Shown: positions 8,071 to 15,654, counted from the first letter of the stretch. The stretch is DNA of 64,000 nt from Microbacterium helvum (GCF_014779795.1 NZ_JACXZS010000005.1:186001-250000); one strand, 5' to 3'. The notes: a model not told the origin generated them from the sequence alone. Program-made: numbers and translations.

Positions 8071-9356
8071 CGCCCGAGGCCTACGACGCGGTCGACGTGA
8101 TCCGCGCCAAGCGCGACGGGGGAGCGGTACCCGAACCGGCGCTGCGCTGGATGGTCGACGCCTACACGCGCGGCTACGTCGCGGACTCGCAGATGGCGGC
8201 GTTCGCGATGGCGGTGCTGCTCAACGGCATGACGCGCGACGAGATCCGCGTGATGACCGACGCGATGATCGCGTCGGGCGAGCGCATGAGCTTCGCGGGC
8301 CTGGGCAAGCCCACGGTCGACAAGCACTCCACCGGAGGCGTCGGCGACAAGATCACCCTGCCGCTCGCGCCGCTGGTCGCCAGCTTCGGTGTCGCGGTGC
8401 CGCAGCTGTCCGGCCGGGGCCTCGGCCACACCGGCGGGACGCTCGACAAGCTGGAGTCGATCCCCGGCTGGCGCGCGGCACTTTCGAACGACGAGATGTT
8501 CGCGCAGCTGCAGGGTGTCGGCGCGGTCATCTGCGCGGCGGGATCGGGCCTGGCGCCGGCCGACAAGAAGCTCTACGCGCTGCGGGACGTCACCGGCACG
8601 GTCGAGGCGATCCCGCTCATCGCGTCGAGCATCATGTCGAAGAAGATCGCGGAGGGCACCGACTCGCTGGTGCTCGACGTCAAATTCGGCTCGGGCGCGT
8701 TCATGCAGGACATCGACCGCGCCCGCGAGCTCGCCCGCACGATGGTGGAGCTCGGCACGGACTCGGGCGTGGCGACCACGGCCCTGCTCACCGATATGAA
8801 CACGCCCCTGGGTCTTGCCATCGGCAACGCCAACGAGGTGCGCGAGTCGGTGGAGGTGCTCGCCGGCGGCGGCCCTGCCGACGTCGTCGAGCTGACGGTC
8901 GCGCTCGCGCGCGAGATGCTCGCGCTCGCGGGTCAGCCCGACGCCGACGTCGAGGGCGCACTGCGTGACGGCCGTGCGATGGATGCCTGGCGCGCGATGA
9001 TCATCGCGCAGGACGGGGATCCGGATGCCGCCCTGCCGGAACCGAACGAGACGCACACGGTGACGGCATCCGAGGCCGGGTACGTCACCCGGATCGAGGC
9101 GCTCCCGTTCGGCATCGCGGCCTGGCGGCTGGGTGCCGGGCGTGCGCGGGCACAGGACCCGGTGCTGCACGCCGCCGGCATCGATCTGCACGTCAAGCCG
9201 GGTGACCAGGTGGCCGCAGGACAGCCGCTGTTCACCCTGCTGGGCGAGGATGCGTCGAGGTTCGAGCGTGCGCTCGAGGCCGTCGAGGGCGCATGGTCGA
9301 TCGGAGCGGAGGCGCCGGCCGCCACGGCCCTCGTCCGTGAGCACATCACTGCTTAG
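8067..9356 (+). CDS. deoA: Thymidine/pyrimidine-nucleoside phosphorylase
   Basis: Cleaves thymidine, deoxyuridine and possibly uridine with phosphate to base and (deoxy)ribose 1-phosphate, taking over the product of the cytidine deaminase encoded just before it. The 429-residue protein carries the family signature around KHSTGGVGDK, the phosphate-binding SGRGLGHTGGTLDKLES segment, and the C-terminal barrel-sandwich domain. The start ATG overlaps the preceding stop as ATGA; the frame is open further upstream, but that part is only a shadow of the deaminase gene. Discrimination between thymidine and general pyrimidine specificity is not possible from sequence alone. Confidence 0.93.
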   Translation: MTPEAYDAVDVIRAKRDGGAVPEPALRWMVDAYTRGYVADSQMAAFAMAVLLNGMTRDEIRVMTDAMIASGERMSFAGLGKPTVDKHSTGGVGDKITLPLAPLVASFGVAVPQLSGRGLGHTGGTLDKLESIPGWRAALSNDEMFAQLQGVGAVICAAGSGLAPADKKLYALRDVTGTVEAIPLIASSIMSKKIAEGTDSLVLDVKFGSGAFMQDIDRARELARTMVELGTDSGVATTALLTDMNTPLGLAIGNANEVRESVEVLAGGGPADVVELTVALAREMLALAGQPDADVEGALRDGRAMDAWRAMIIAQDGDPDAALPEPNETHTVTASEAGYVTRIEALPFGIAAWRLGAGRARAQDPVLHAAGIDLHVKPGDQVAAGQPLFTLLGEDASRFERALEAVEGAWSIGAEAPAATALVREHITA

Positions 9357-9359
9357 ACT
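9354..9359 (+). promoter_or_regulatory. Possible -10 box for adenosine deaminase gene
   Basis: TAGACT overlaps the stop region of the phosphorylase gene. It would give a leader of about 60 nt that includes the ribosome site CGAGGAGAA at 9417-9425. The add gene may instead be read through from upstream. Confidence 0.35.
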
Positions 9360-9428
9360 GTTCAGTCGCGCCGGTGCGCGGCATCCACCTCTCATCCACC
9401 CCCTGCGATCGCACTCGAGGAGAACCCC

Positions 9429-10544
9429 ATGCCCATCGACCAGCACGGCGACGCCATCCTCGACGGGGTCTCCCTCCGCAGCCTGCCGAAGGTCTCGCTG
9501 CACGACCACCTCGACGGGGGACTGCGCCCGGGGACGATCATCGAGCTCGCCGACGCGATCGGCCTCGAGGTGCCCGAGTCCGACCCGGACGACCTCGCGG
9601 ACTGGTTCGCCGACAAGAGCGACTCCGGCTCGCTCGTCGAGTACCTGAAGACCTTCGACCTGACGACGGCGGTCATGCAGACCCGCGAGGGGCTCACGCG
9701 GGTCGCCCGCGAGTTCGTCGAGGACCTGGCTGCTGACGGCGTCATCTACGGCGAGGTGCGCTGGGCGCCCGAGCAGCACCTGGGCCGCGGCCTGTCGCTC
9801 GACGAGGTCGTCGCGGCCGTGCAGGAGGGCATCGAAGAGGGCGAGGACGCGGCCGAGAGCCGCGGCCACGACATCCGCGTGGGCCAGCTGATCTCGGCCA
9901 TGCGCCACACCGATCGCTCGCTCGAGATCGCGAAGCTGGCGGTGGAGTGGCGCACCCGCGGCGCGGTCGGCTTCGACATCGCCGGCCCCGAGGACGGCTT
10001 CCCGCCGTCGCGTCTGCGCGAGGCGTTCGACTACCTGGCGTCGGAGTTCTTCCCCGCGACCGTGCACGCCGGCGAGGCGGCGGGGCTCGACTCGATCCGC
10101 TCCGCGCTGATCGACGGCCGCGCGCTCCGTCTCGGCCACGGCGTGCGCATCGCCGAGGACCTCGAGGTCGTCTCGCGCGCGGGCGAAGAGGTGCTCGTGC
10201 AGTTCGGCGATCTGGCGCGCTGGGTGCGCGACCGCGAGATCCCGCTGGAGCTGTCGCCGTCGTCGAACCTGCAGACGGGCGCCATCGAGCGCTGGGGCAC
10301 CACGATGGAGGACCACCCGTTCGACCTGCTGTACCAGCTGGGCTTCGCCGTGACGGTGAACGTCGACAACCGCACGATGAGCCGCACCTCGCTCACGCGC
10401 GAGCTGGCGCTGCTCGCCGAGACGTTCGAGTACGGCCTCGACGACCTCGAGGCCTTCCAGCTCAACGCCGCGGCCGGCGCGTTCCTCCCCGTCGAGGAGC
10501 GCGAAGAGCTGATCGACCTGATCGCCGAGGGCTTCGACGCGTAG
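9429..10544 (+). CDS. add: Adenosine deaminase
   Basis: Deaminates adenosine and deoxyadenosine to inosine and deoxyinosine, completing the salvage set of the upstream operon. The 371-residue amidohydrolase shows the metal-binding HDHLDG near residue 24, HAGEAAG with metal and catalytic residues near residue 213, the SPSSNLQTG loop, and VNVDNRTMS, which replaces the classic STDDP motif and supplies the last metal Asp. A clear ribosome site, GAGGAGAA, precedes the ATG by 4 nt. It follows the phosphorylase gene by 72 nt and ends at a strong hairpin. Inosine formed here would be phosphorolysed by the enzyme encoded at 55.6-56.4 kb. Confidence 0.93.
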   Translation: MPIDQHGDAILDGVSLRSLPKVSLHDHLDGGLRPGTIIELADAIGLEVPESDPDDLADWFADKSDSGSLVEYLKTFDLTTAVMQTREGLTRVAREFVEDLAADGVIYGEVRWAPEQHLGRGLSLDEVVAAVQEGIEEGEDAAESRGHDIRVGQLISAMRHTDRSLEIAKLAVEWRTRGAVGFDIAGPEDGFPPSRLREAFDYLASEFFPATVHAGEAAGLDSIRSALIDGRALRLGHGVRIAEDLEVVSRAGEEVLVQFGDLARWVRDREIPLELSPSSNLQTGAIERWGTTMEDHPFDLLYQLGFAVTVNVDNRTMSRTSLTRELALLAETFEYGLDDLEAFQLNAAAGAFLPVEEREELIDLIAEGFDA

Positions 10545-10559
10545 TCCCTGAGCGTCGTG

Positions 10560-10594
10560 GAGAGTGGATGCCGCGGCCCGCGGCATCCACTCTC
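10560..10594. terminator. Perfect 16-bp hairpin of the GGATGCC family
   Basis: Arms 10560-10575 and 10579-10594 pair perfectly around a 3-nt loop. It lies 15 bp after the add stop, in a convergent intergenic region. No T-run follows, so it would be an I-shaped, bidirectional terminator. The stem word GGATGCC recurs in other terminators of this window. Confidence 0.7.
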
Positions 10595-10645
10595 TCGCTG
10601 TTCCTGCCCCCGAGCGTGCCTGGCCGGAAGCGCGCACCCTCGCTC

Positions 10646-10710
10646 CGCGCTGTCGAAATCGGCATTCGCGCCCGAAAACAACGACAGCGAGAGCCGATTT
10701 CGACAGCGCG
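10646..10710. repeat. Long inverted repeat, 18-bp perfect arms
   Basis: CGCGCTGTCGAAATCGGC at 10646-10663 is repeated inverted at 10693-10710, with a 29-nt loop. It lies in the 257-bp convergent gap between add and the epimerase gene, which otherwise holds only the terminator hairpin. Three other intergenic spots in the window have the same architecture with unrelated arm sequences. Confidence 0.75.
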
Positions 10711-10801
10711 AACAGAGGGATCGCCACGAGATCCGCAGCGCGTGCCGAAAAGGGCAGCGCGAACGACGGGATTCAGGGGGAGAGCCGCAGCGGTCGACCG
10801 G

Positions 10802-11758
10802 TCAGCGGCGGGCGACGCCGGGGTGAGACTCCAGGTACGCCTCGAAGGCCTCGGCTGAGGTCTTGCCGGGCGTGTAGCCGAAGTCGCGCTTGAGGGCGTC
10901 GTTCGCGAGCACGGGGCGGTGGCGCAGGAAGCCGACCTGCTCGGGTCCGTGCACGGTGAGTCGCAGGCTGCGGCCCACACGCAGACCCGCAGCCAGCAGC
11001 CTGGCCGGCACCCACACCACGCGCTTGCCGAGGCGCCGGGCGATCTCGGGCACCGTCACGCGCCCGTCGCCGGCGACGTTGTAGACGCCGGGCGGGCCGT
11101 CGGTGGCGGCGCGCGCCATGGCGGCGGCCACATCATCGACCCACACGAACACGAACGGCGAGTCCGAGCCGCGCACGCCCAGCAGGGCCGGGCCGTCCCA
11201 GAGCGCCGTGATCTGGTTCTGCACCGTCGGGCCGAGGATCGTGCCGATGCGGAACACCACCTGCTCGAGCTCCGGATGGGCCTGGCGGTAGCCGGCGAGC
11301 AGCTGCTCGACGAGCCGTTTGTGCCTCGAGTACGGGAACTCGTCGTTGCCGCGCACCGGATCGCTCTCGCGCAGCCACTCCGGGTTGTCGGCGTGGTAGC
11401 CGTAGGCGGCGCCCGACGATGACACGACGACGCGCGTCACACCGGCGTCGACGCAGGCTTCGAGCACGTGGCGCGAGCCGTCGACGTCGACGCGGTACTC
11501 CAGCTCGTGGTCGCGGCCGGGGTTGACGATCGCGGCCAGGTGCACGACGACGTCGATCCGATGCTCACGCAGCAGCGGGGCGAGCCCGTCGGGCCGGGTC
11601 ACGTCGCAGGTCTCGTAGACGACGCCGTCGAGGGGATGCTGCGGCTCGCGCACGTCGCCGGCCACGACGAGCTCGACATCCGGCCGGGCGAGCAGGGCCG
11701 CGGCCACGTGCGATGCGAGGAATCCCGAGCCGCCGGTGATGAGGACGCGCCGGCTCAT
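10802..11758 (-). CDS. NAD-dependent epimerase/dehydratase family protein (SDR)
   Basis: Extended short-chain dehydrogenase of 318 residues. The N-terminal nucleotide-binding motif is GGSGFLASH, near residue 9. VVHLAAIVNPG follows near residue 75, then the catalytic YSRHK pattern (Tyr-x3-Lys) near residue 150. Such proteins act on nucleotide sugars or on lipid and terpenoid alcohols; the substrate here is not visible. The start ATG overlaps the stop of the symporter gene as ATGA, so it is the last gene of a three-gene unit with monooxygenase and symporter. That context suggests joint use in oxidation of an imported hydrophobic compound, which is only inference. Confidence 0.82.
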   Translation of the reverse strand: MSRRVLITGGSGFLASHVAAALLARPDVELVVAGDVREPQHPLDGVVYETCDVTRPDGLAPLLREHRIDVVVHLAAIVNPGRDHELEYRVDVDGSRHVLEACVDAGVTRVVVSSSGAAYGYHADNPEWLRESDPVRGNDEFPYSRHKRLVEQLLAGYRQAHPELEQVVFRIGTILGPTVQNQITALWDGPALLGVRGSDSPFVFVWVDDVAAAMARAATDGPPGVYNVAGDGRVTVPEIARRLGKRVVWVPARLLAAGLRVGRSLRLTVHGPEQVGFLRHRPVLANDALKRDFGYTPGKTSAEAFEAYLESHPGVARR

Positions 11759-12864
11759 GCGTCCGCTCCCGACGGACCGTCCGCCGGGCGGGCGTCGGGC
11801 GCGCCAGGCCCCGTACCGCCAGGCCCCGTCCCGCCCGGCCCCGTACCGCCAGGCCCCGTCCCGCCGGGCCCCGTACCGCCCGGCCCCGGACCGCCGGCTC
11901 CCGCAGGGCCGCCGGCATCCATCGTCCGCACCGCGTGGCGCGAGGCGTCGCCCTTGGCCGACCCGGTGCGCCGGCGCGTGTGCCGCGCCCACAGGGCGGC
12001 GACGATGAGGCCGGCGATGATGTCCCAGATGCCCCACCAGCCGGCCACGATGGCCATGCCGCCCAGCCCGCCGAAGAACGTGAAGATGAGGCCGAGACCG
12101 AGCCCCGAGTTGCGGATGCCGACCTCGAAGGTCATGGCCTTGCGTTCGCGGGTCCCGAGTCCGCCGACCACCGCGGTGCCGTAGCCGATCGCGAGGGCGA
12201 CGGCGTCGTGAATGGTCACGACCAGCACGATGATGCCGAGGAACGCGATGAAGTACTGCCAGTTGCCCGCGAGCGCTCCGGCGATGAACGCGCACAGCGC
12301 GATGAGCGAGAACCACTTGACGAACGGCTGCACGCGCGTGGCGAACGCGCCGAACCGGTAGCGGATGAACAGACCGAGAGCGAAGGGCACCCCGATGATG
12401 AGCAGGATCTCGCCGAGCATCGACCACGGGTCCAGCGACACCGCTTCGAGCAGCTTGCCGGCCGTCGGGTGCAGCGAGCCCCAGAAGGCGACCGACAGCG
12501 GGAGCACGAAGATGTAGATGAGGTTCGACACCGCCGTCATCGACACCGACAGCGCGACGTTGCCGCCCGAGCGATGCGTGAGCACCTGCGAGATGTTGCC
12601 GGGCGGGCAGCAGGCGACGAGGATCATGCCGAGCGCCATCGATGGCGTCACCGGCAGGATCAGCGTGAGCGCGAACGTGACCGCCGGCAGCACGATGAGC
12701 TGCGCGAGGATCGCGATCACGAATGGCTTCGGCTTGCGCGCGACGACCTTGAAGTCGTCGACCGTCGTGTCCAGCGCGATGCCGAACATGATGAGCCCCA
12801 GCACCACGTCCAGGATGACGAGGGTGCCCGGGTTGAAGGCGAGGACGACATCGTCGGGGTTCAT
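11755..12864 (-). CDS. Bile acid:sodium symporter family protein
   Basis: Membrane transporter of the BASS family, 369 residues with about nine to ten hydrophobic segments. VACCPPGNISQVLTHRSGGN near residue 85 and FEVGIRNSGLGL near residue 245 are the family's sodium-site motifs. Members carry organic anions such as steroid acids or pantoate with sodium. The last 45 residues are unusual: a glycine/proline/threonine repeat encoded by a 15-bp tandem repeat, likely an unstructured cytoplasmic tail. The gene overlaps both neighbours by 4 nt and shares their transcript. Confidence 0.85.
   Translation of the reverse strand: MNPDDVVLAFNPGTLVILDVVLGLIMFGIALDTTVDDFKVVARKPKPFVIAILAQLIVLPAVTFALTLILPVTPSMALGMILVACCPPGNISQVLTHRSGGNVALSVSMTAVSNLIYIFVLPLSVAFWGSLHPTAGKLLEAVSLDPWSMLGEILLIIGVPFALGLFIRYRFGAFATRVQPFVKWFSLIALCAFIAGALAGNWQYFIAFLGIIVLVVTIHDAVALAIGYGTAVVGGLGTRERKAMTFEVGIRNSGLGLGLIFTFFGGLGGMAIVAGWWGIWDIIAGLIVAALWARHTRRRTGSAKGDASRHAVRTMDAGGPAGAGGPGPGGTGPGGTGPGGTGPGGTGPGGTGPGAPDARPADGPSGADA
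11806..11895 (-). repeat. Six tandem 15-bp units coding GGTGP repeats
   Basis: Six units of 15 bp differ at only two or three positions and encode the pentapeptide GGTGP in the C-terminal tail of the symporter. The alternation of TACC and TCCC in successive units suggests expansion as 30-bp pairs. Copy number is likely to vary between strains. Confidence 0.85.
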
Positions 12865-14297
12865 GCCGTGCGCTCCTTGTCGGAGGGTGTGCGACCATGG
12901 GCGCGCGTCGCGGGAGCGCGCCGTGCCGAGGAGGAGACGATGCCGTCACGCCGGGCTTCGGCCGTGCCGCCCTGCAGCTCGGCGGTCGCCGTGCGGACTG
13001 CGCGACGGTAGGCGTCCTTGTTGACGTAGTACGACATGCGCTCCAGACCCAGGTACTTGCACCCGCCGGTGAGGTCGGGCCACGCCTCGTGGGCGACGCG
13101 GTCGCGGAAGGCGGCGGCCCGCACCGGGTCGCGCTCGACGGCGGCGAGGTACGCGGCGATGAGCTCGGCCTGCTCGTAGCGGCCCTGCCAGCCGATGCCC
13201 GACGCCTCGATCATGCCCATGACGTAGAGCCCGTTGAACGACGGCGGGAACACGTTGAGGAAGAGCTTCGGCGCCATGCCCTGCCAGGCCAGCTGCTCAC
13301 GGTCGACGAACGGGTAGTCGAGCTTGTAGCCGGTCGCGAGCAGCACCGTGTCGTACTCGGCGGATGAGCCGTCGCGGAAGTGCACCGTGTGCCCGTCGAA
13401 GCGGTCGATGTCGGGCATGATGCGCAGGTCTCCCTGCCCCAGGTGGTTGAGGATCAGGGTGTTGACGATCGGGTGCGATTCGTAGATCTTGTAGTCGGGC
13501 TTGGGGAACCCGAACCGCACCGGGTCGCCGGTGAACGCCTTGAGCACGCGGGAATCGAGCGCCTGCTTGAGACGCGTGGGCAGCGGCTTGCCCTGGTTGA
13601 GCGTGTCGGAGGGCTTGCCGAACAGGTAGCGCGGCACGAAGTAGTAGCCGCGGCGTACGCTCATGTCGACGGCGGCGGCGTGATGCACGGCGTCGACGGC
13701 GATGTCGCAGCCGGAATTGCCGGCGCCGATGATGAGCACGCGCTTGCCGGCGAGCTGCGAGGCGGACTTGTACGCGCTCGTGTGCAGCAGCTCTCCGGCG
13801 AACTCGCCCCGGAAGGCGGGGATGTTCGGCTCGGCCAGCGTGCCGTTGGCGAGGATGACGCCGTCGTAGCGAGCGGCGATCGCTGTCTCGGCCGCGGTCC
13901 CTGAGCCTGCACCCGCGGTCCCTGAGCCTGCCGAAGGGCTGGCGTGCAGCATCCATCCGCCGTCCTCGAGGCGTTCGAGCGACGTGACCTTCGTCTCGAA
14001 CCGGAAGTGCTCGGTGAGCCCGAAGCGGTCGGCGAAGTCGCGGAAGTACCGGATCAGTTCGCGGTGGCTCGGGTAGTCGGCCGTCGAAGCCATCGGGAAC
14101 TCGGCGAACTCGGTCGTCGTCCGCGACGAGATGAGGTGCGCAGACTCGTACATCGTCGAGCGGGGGTTCTCGATGTCCCAGAGCCCGCCGACGCCGCGCG
14201 ACGCCTCGTAGCCGTCGAACTCGATGCCCGCTCGCTGCAGCGCTCGCGCGGCCGACAGCCCCGACGGGCCCGCGCCGATGACGGCATACCTGCTCAT
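12861..14297 (-). CDS. Flavin-containing monooxygenase
   Basis: NAD(P)H-dependent FAD monooxygenase of 478 residues. It shows the FAD motif GAGPSGLSAA at residues 8-17, the NADPH motif GAGNSGCD near residue 190, and the C-terminal FATGYK-type motif as LATGYKLDYPF. Such enzymes oxygenate soft nucleophiles or ketones. A ribosome site GAGGG precedes the ATG, and a possible -10 box TAGGGT lies at 14354-14359. It leads the unit with the symporter and epimerase genes. Between strand motifs it carries a foreign-looking stretch of two AGSGTA repeats encoded by a duplicated 21-bp DNA unit (13893-13931). The prophage is inserted just upstream of its promoter. Confidence 0.87.
   Translation of the reverse strand: MSRYAVIGAGPSGLSAARALQRAGIEFDGYEASRGVGGLWDIENPRSTMYESAHLISSRTTTEFAEFPMASTADYPSHRELIRYFRDFADRFGLTEHFRFETKVTSLERLEDGGWMLHASPSAGSGTAGAGSGTAAETAIAARYDGVILANGTLAEPNIPAFRGEFAGELLHTSAYKSASQLAGKRVLIIGAGNSGCDIAVDAVHHAAAVDMSVRRGYYFVPRYLFGKPSDTLNQGKPLPTRLKQALDSRVLKAFTGDPVRFGFPKPDYKIYESHPIVNTLILNHLGQGDLRIMPDIDRFDGHTVHFRDGSSAEYDTVLLATGYKLDYPFVDREQLAWQGMAPKLFLNVFPPSFNGLYVMGMIEASGIGWQGRYEQAELIAAYLAAVERDPVRAAAFRDRVAHEAWPDLTGGCKYLGLERMSYYVNKDAYRRAVRTATAELQGGTAEARRDGIVSSSARRAPATRAHGRTPSDKERTA
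13893..13940 (-). repeat. Duplicated 21-bp unit inside the monooxygenase gene
   Basis: The 18-mer CGCGGTCCCTGAGCCTGC occurs at 13893-13910 and again at 13914-13931, and CGAAGGG follows. The words CCTGAGCCTG and CCGAAGGG are, to my recollection, part of a dispersed repeat common between genes in Microbacteriaceae. Here the repeat is in frame and adds about 14 residues. Confidence 0.6.
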
Positions 14298-14353
14298 TGA
14301 TCCCTCACGTCTGTTCGCACTCCATCGTGTCGGCGTGACGAGACGCCGACAGA

Positions 14354-14359
14354 ACCCTA
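14354..14359 (-). promoter_or_regulatory. Possible -10 box of the monooxygenase operon, next to attL
   Basis: On the minus strand the hexamer reads TAGGGT and would start a leader of about 50 nt that includes the ribosome site of the monooxygenase. The region where a -35 box should stand lies in and just beyond the attachment core, so in the lysogen it is made of phage DNA. Confidence 0.35.
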
Positions 14360-14361
14360 AG

Positions 14362-14376
14362 CGTTATTCGGCATTA
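14362..14376. other. attL core (candidate)
   Basis: CGTTATTCGGCATTA matches the right-end copy at 36864-36878 at 14 of 15 positions. The reconstructed empty site would be flanked by GTTA and TAAC, a small inverted repeat as expected for tyrosine recombinase sites. Confidence 0.55.
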
Positions 14377-14470
14377 TCGACCAATCCGCCGATTCGCCCG
14401 GATCGCCGGCGGGCGCCCGGTCGCTTCGATCGACTCGGCGCGCAGCATCCGCGAGCTGGTGATGGCGTGA
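14377..14470 (+). other. Detached 3' extension of the viral form of the repressor gene
   Basis: Read on from the attachment core in the repressor's frame, this stretch has no stop until TGA at 14468-14470. It would add 31 residues, ending in IRELVMA. The TGA overlaps the GTG start of the next gene as GTGA, the usual junction type in this element. In the integrated state it has no start codon of its own in that frame. The reading is inference from joining the two prophage ends. Confidence 0.55.
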
Positions 14471-14646
14471 CCGCGTACAGCGACATGACCGTCGACGAGC
14501 TCGCGGCCGCGCGCCGCCAACTGCAGCGGCGATGGTCCGCGGCCTTTGCTGACGACGACCTCGAACGCATGGATCTCGCGATGGGGGAGATCCGCGCGAT
14601 CTCGCGTGAGATCGCCGACCAGCTGACCGCGCAGAGTACTCGCTGA
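14467..14646 (+). CDS. Small helical protein of the phage lysogeny region
   Basis: A 59-residue protein that I do not recognise. It is predicted almost wholly helical and rich in Arg, Ala and acidic residues, with the hydrophobic spacing of a short helical hairpin; no HTH or zinc motif is visible. The GTG start at 14467 is supported by the way the virtual read-through frame of the repressor ends on it (GTGA). An ATG at 14485 is an alternative. In the circular phage genome it would lie directly downstream of the repressor and upstream of the integrase genes, so a role in the lysogeny decision or excision is plausible. Confidence 0.5.
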   Translation: MTAYSDMTVDELAAARRQLQRRWSAAFADDDLERMDLAMGEIRAISREIADQLTAQSTR

Positions 14647-14665
14647 CGCGATCTGTCCGCATCCC

Positions 14666-14720
14666 GGTTCTGTCATATGACACCCGTCACGCGTCATATG
14701 ACGCGTCATGTGACAGAACC
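14666..14720. promoter_or_regulatory. Nested palindromes upstream of the first integrase
   Basis: GGTTCTGTCATATGAC at 14666-14681 is repeated inverted at 14705-14720 with one mismatch, and GTCATATGAC recurs between them, around a central GTCACGCGTC. The units are variants of TGTCAYRTGACA. A binding array for integrase arms, excisionase or repressor is the likely role. Confidence 0.55.
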
Positions 14721-14816
14721 CCTTGTCATACCTGCGGGGGATCCGCTCGGATCAGGATTCTCCCCCCGCCGATATCCATCGGCACCAGGCATTTAGAAAC
14801 AACGAGGTCCCCCCGA

Positions 14817-15611
14817 ATGCTCATCGACGACTATCTCGCGTATCTGTCCGACGTCCGGCGCTGCAGCGCCAGCACGGTCCGGCTGCGTTCGAGCTATCTC
14901 ACCCGGCTCGCCGCCGAGGTCGACCTGGTCGCCGCGACCGCGCTGCAGCTGCAGACGTGGATCGCCGCCCATCCGCAGTGGACGCCCCGCACCGTGAACG
15001 CCGTCGTCGCGACACTGCGGTCGTTCTACCGCTGGGCGGTCGAGGCCGGCGTCGTCTCGCGCGACCCGTCGACCTGGCTGCGGCCGGTGAAGCTCGTCGA
15101 CGTCGACGACGCCCGGATCGCCTCGCCCGAGCAGATCGCGGCCGGACTCGCGTCCGGACGGCTCGAAGTCCGCGTCGTCACGATGCTCGGCGCCGAGGGC
15201 GGGCTGCGGGTGCACGAGATCGCGAAGCTGCACGAGCGCGATCGCGACGGCCAGTGGCTCTCGGTGCTTGGCAAAGGGGGCCGGCTGCGCCGGGTCCGCG
15301 TCTCGCCCGAGCTCGGCGCGGCGCTCGACGAGCTGCGCGCGAAGCATCCCGACGCAGGCTGGTACTTCCCCTCGCGCGGTGGGCACGTGTCGACGCAGAC
15401 GGTCCGCAACTGGACGCGGCGTGAGCTCGGCACGAACCCGCACTCGCTGCGTCACCGCGCCGGCACGACGGTGTTCAAGCGCACCGGCAACAACCTGCGC
15501 GTCACGCAGGTGTTCCTCGGGCACGCGAGCGTCGCGACGACGGCGATCTACGTGCACGTCGAAGAGGACGACCTGATCGAAGCGTCGGCGGCGTCGAGGC
15601 TCGCGGCGTAG
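14817..15611 (+). CDS. Tyrosine recombinase / phage integrase 1
   Basis: Site-specific recombinase of 264 residues with an N-terminal SAM-like core-binding domain and a C-terminal catalytic domain. The active-site set is complete: Arg in GGLRVHE, Lys in GKGGRLRR, HSLRHRAGT with His and Arg, GHASVATT with the second His, and Tyr in AIYVHV. The ribosome site ACGAGG lies 9 nt before the ATG. There is no arm-binding domain, so the protein is XerC/D-sized. The last residues, AASRLAA, resemble an SsrA degradation tag, which suggests the protein is short-lived. It lies nearest the left attachment site and is my choice as the integrating enzyme. Confidence 0.88.
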   Translation: MLIDDYLAYLSDVRRCSASTVRLRSSYLTRLAAEVDLVAATALQLQTWIAAHPQWTPRTVNAVVATLRSFYRWAVEAGVVSRDPSTWLRPVKLVDVDDARIASPEQIAAGLASGRLEVRVVTMLGAEGGLRVHEIAKLHERDRDGQWLSVLGKGGRLRRVRVSPELGAALDELRAKHPDAGWYFPSRGGHVSTQTVRNWTRRELGTNPHSLRHRAGTTVFKRTGNNLRVTQVFLGHASVATTAIYVHVEEDDLIEASAASRLAA

Positions 15612-15622
15612 GTCCAAACTGA

Positions 15623-15654
15623 ACCGCCGGACTTTCACCCGAAGGTCCGGCGGT
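15623..15654. terminator. Hairpin between the two recombinase genes
   Basis: ACCGCCGGAC at 15623-15632 pairs perfectly with GTCCGGCGGT at 15645-15654 around a 12-nt loop, 11 bp after the integrase stop. No T-run follows. Confidence 0.6.

Noticed and set aside
7746..10727. A 993-codon open frame on the minus strand opposite the salvage enzymes
   Set aside because: It is antisense to cdd, deoA and add, which have clear family motifs. Its product is Arg/Ala/Asp-rich without any fold, typical of shadows in GC-rich DNA.
10802..12949. Fusion of epimerase with a long upstream part
   Set aside because: The upstream part is a frame-shifted shadow of the symporter gene; the epimerase ATG at 11758 has the nucleotide-binding motif right behind it.
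12861..14297. Monooxygenase-symporter-epimerase trio as a natural-product gene cluster
   Set aside because: No synthase or carrier-protein gene is near. Catabolism or uptake of a hydrophobic compound is the simpler reading.
14298..14466. tRNA gene as integration target
   Set aside because: I looked for a cloverleaf around both attachment cores and found none; the site seems to be intergenic between monooxygenase and TauE genes.
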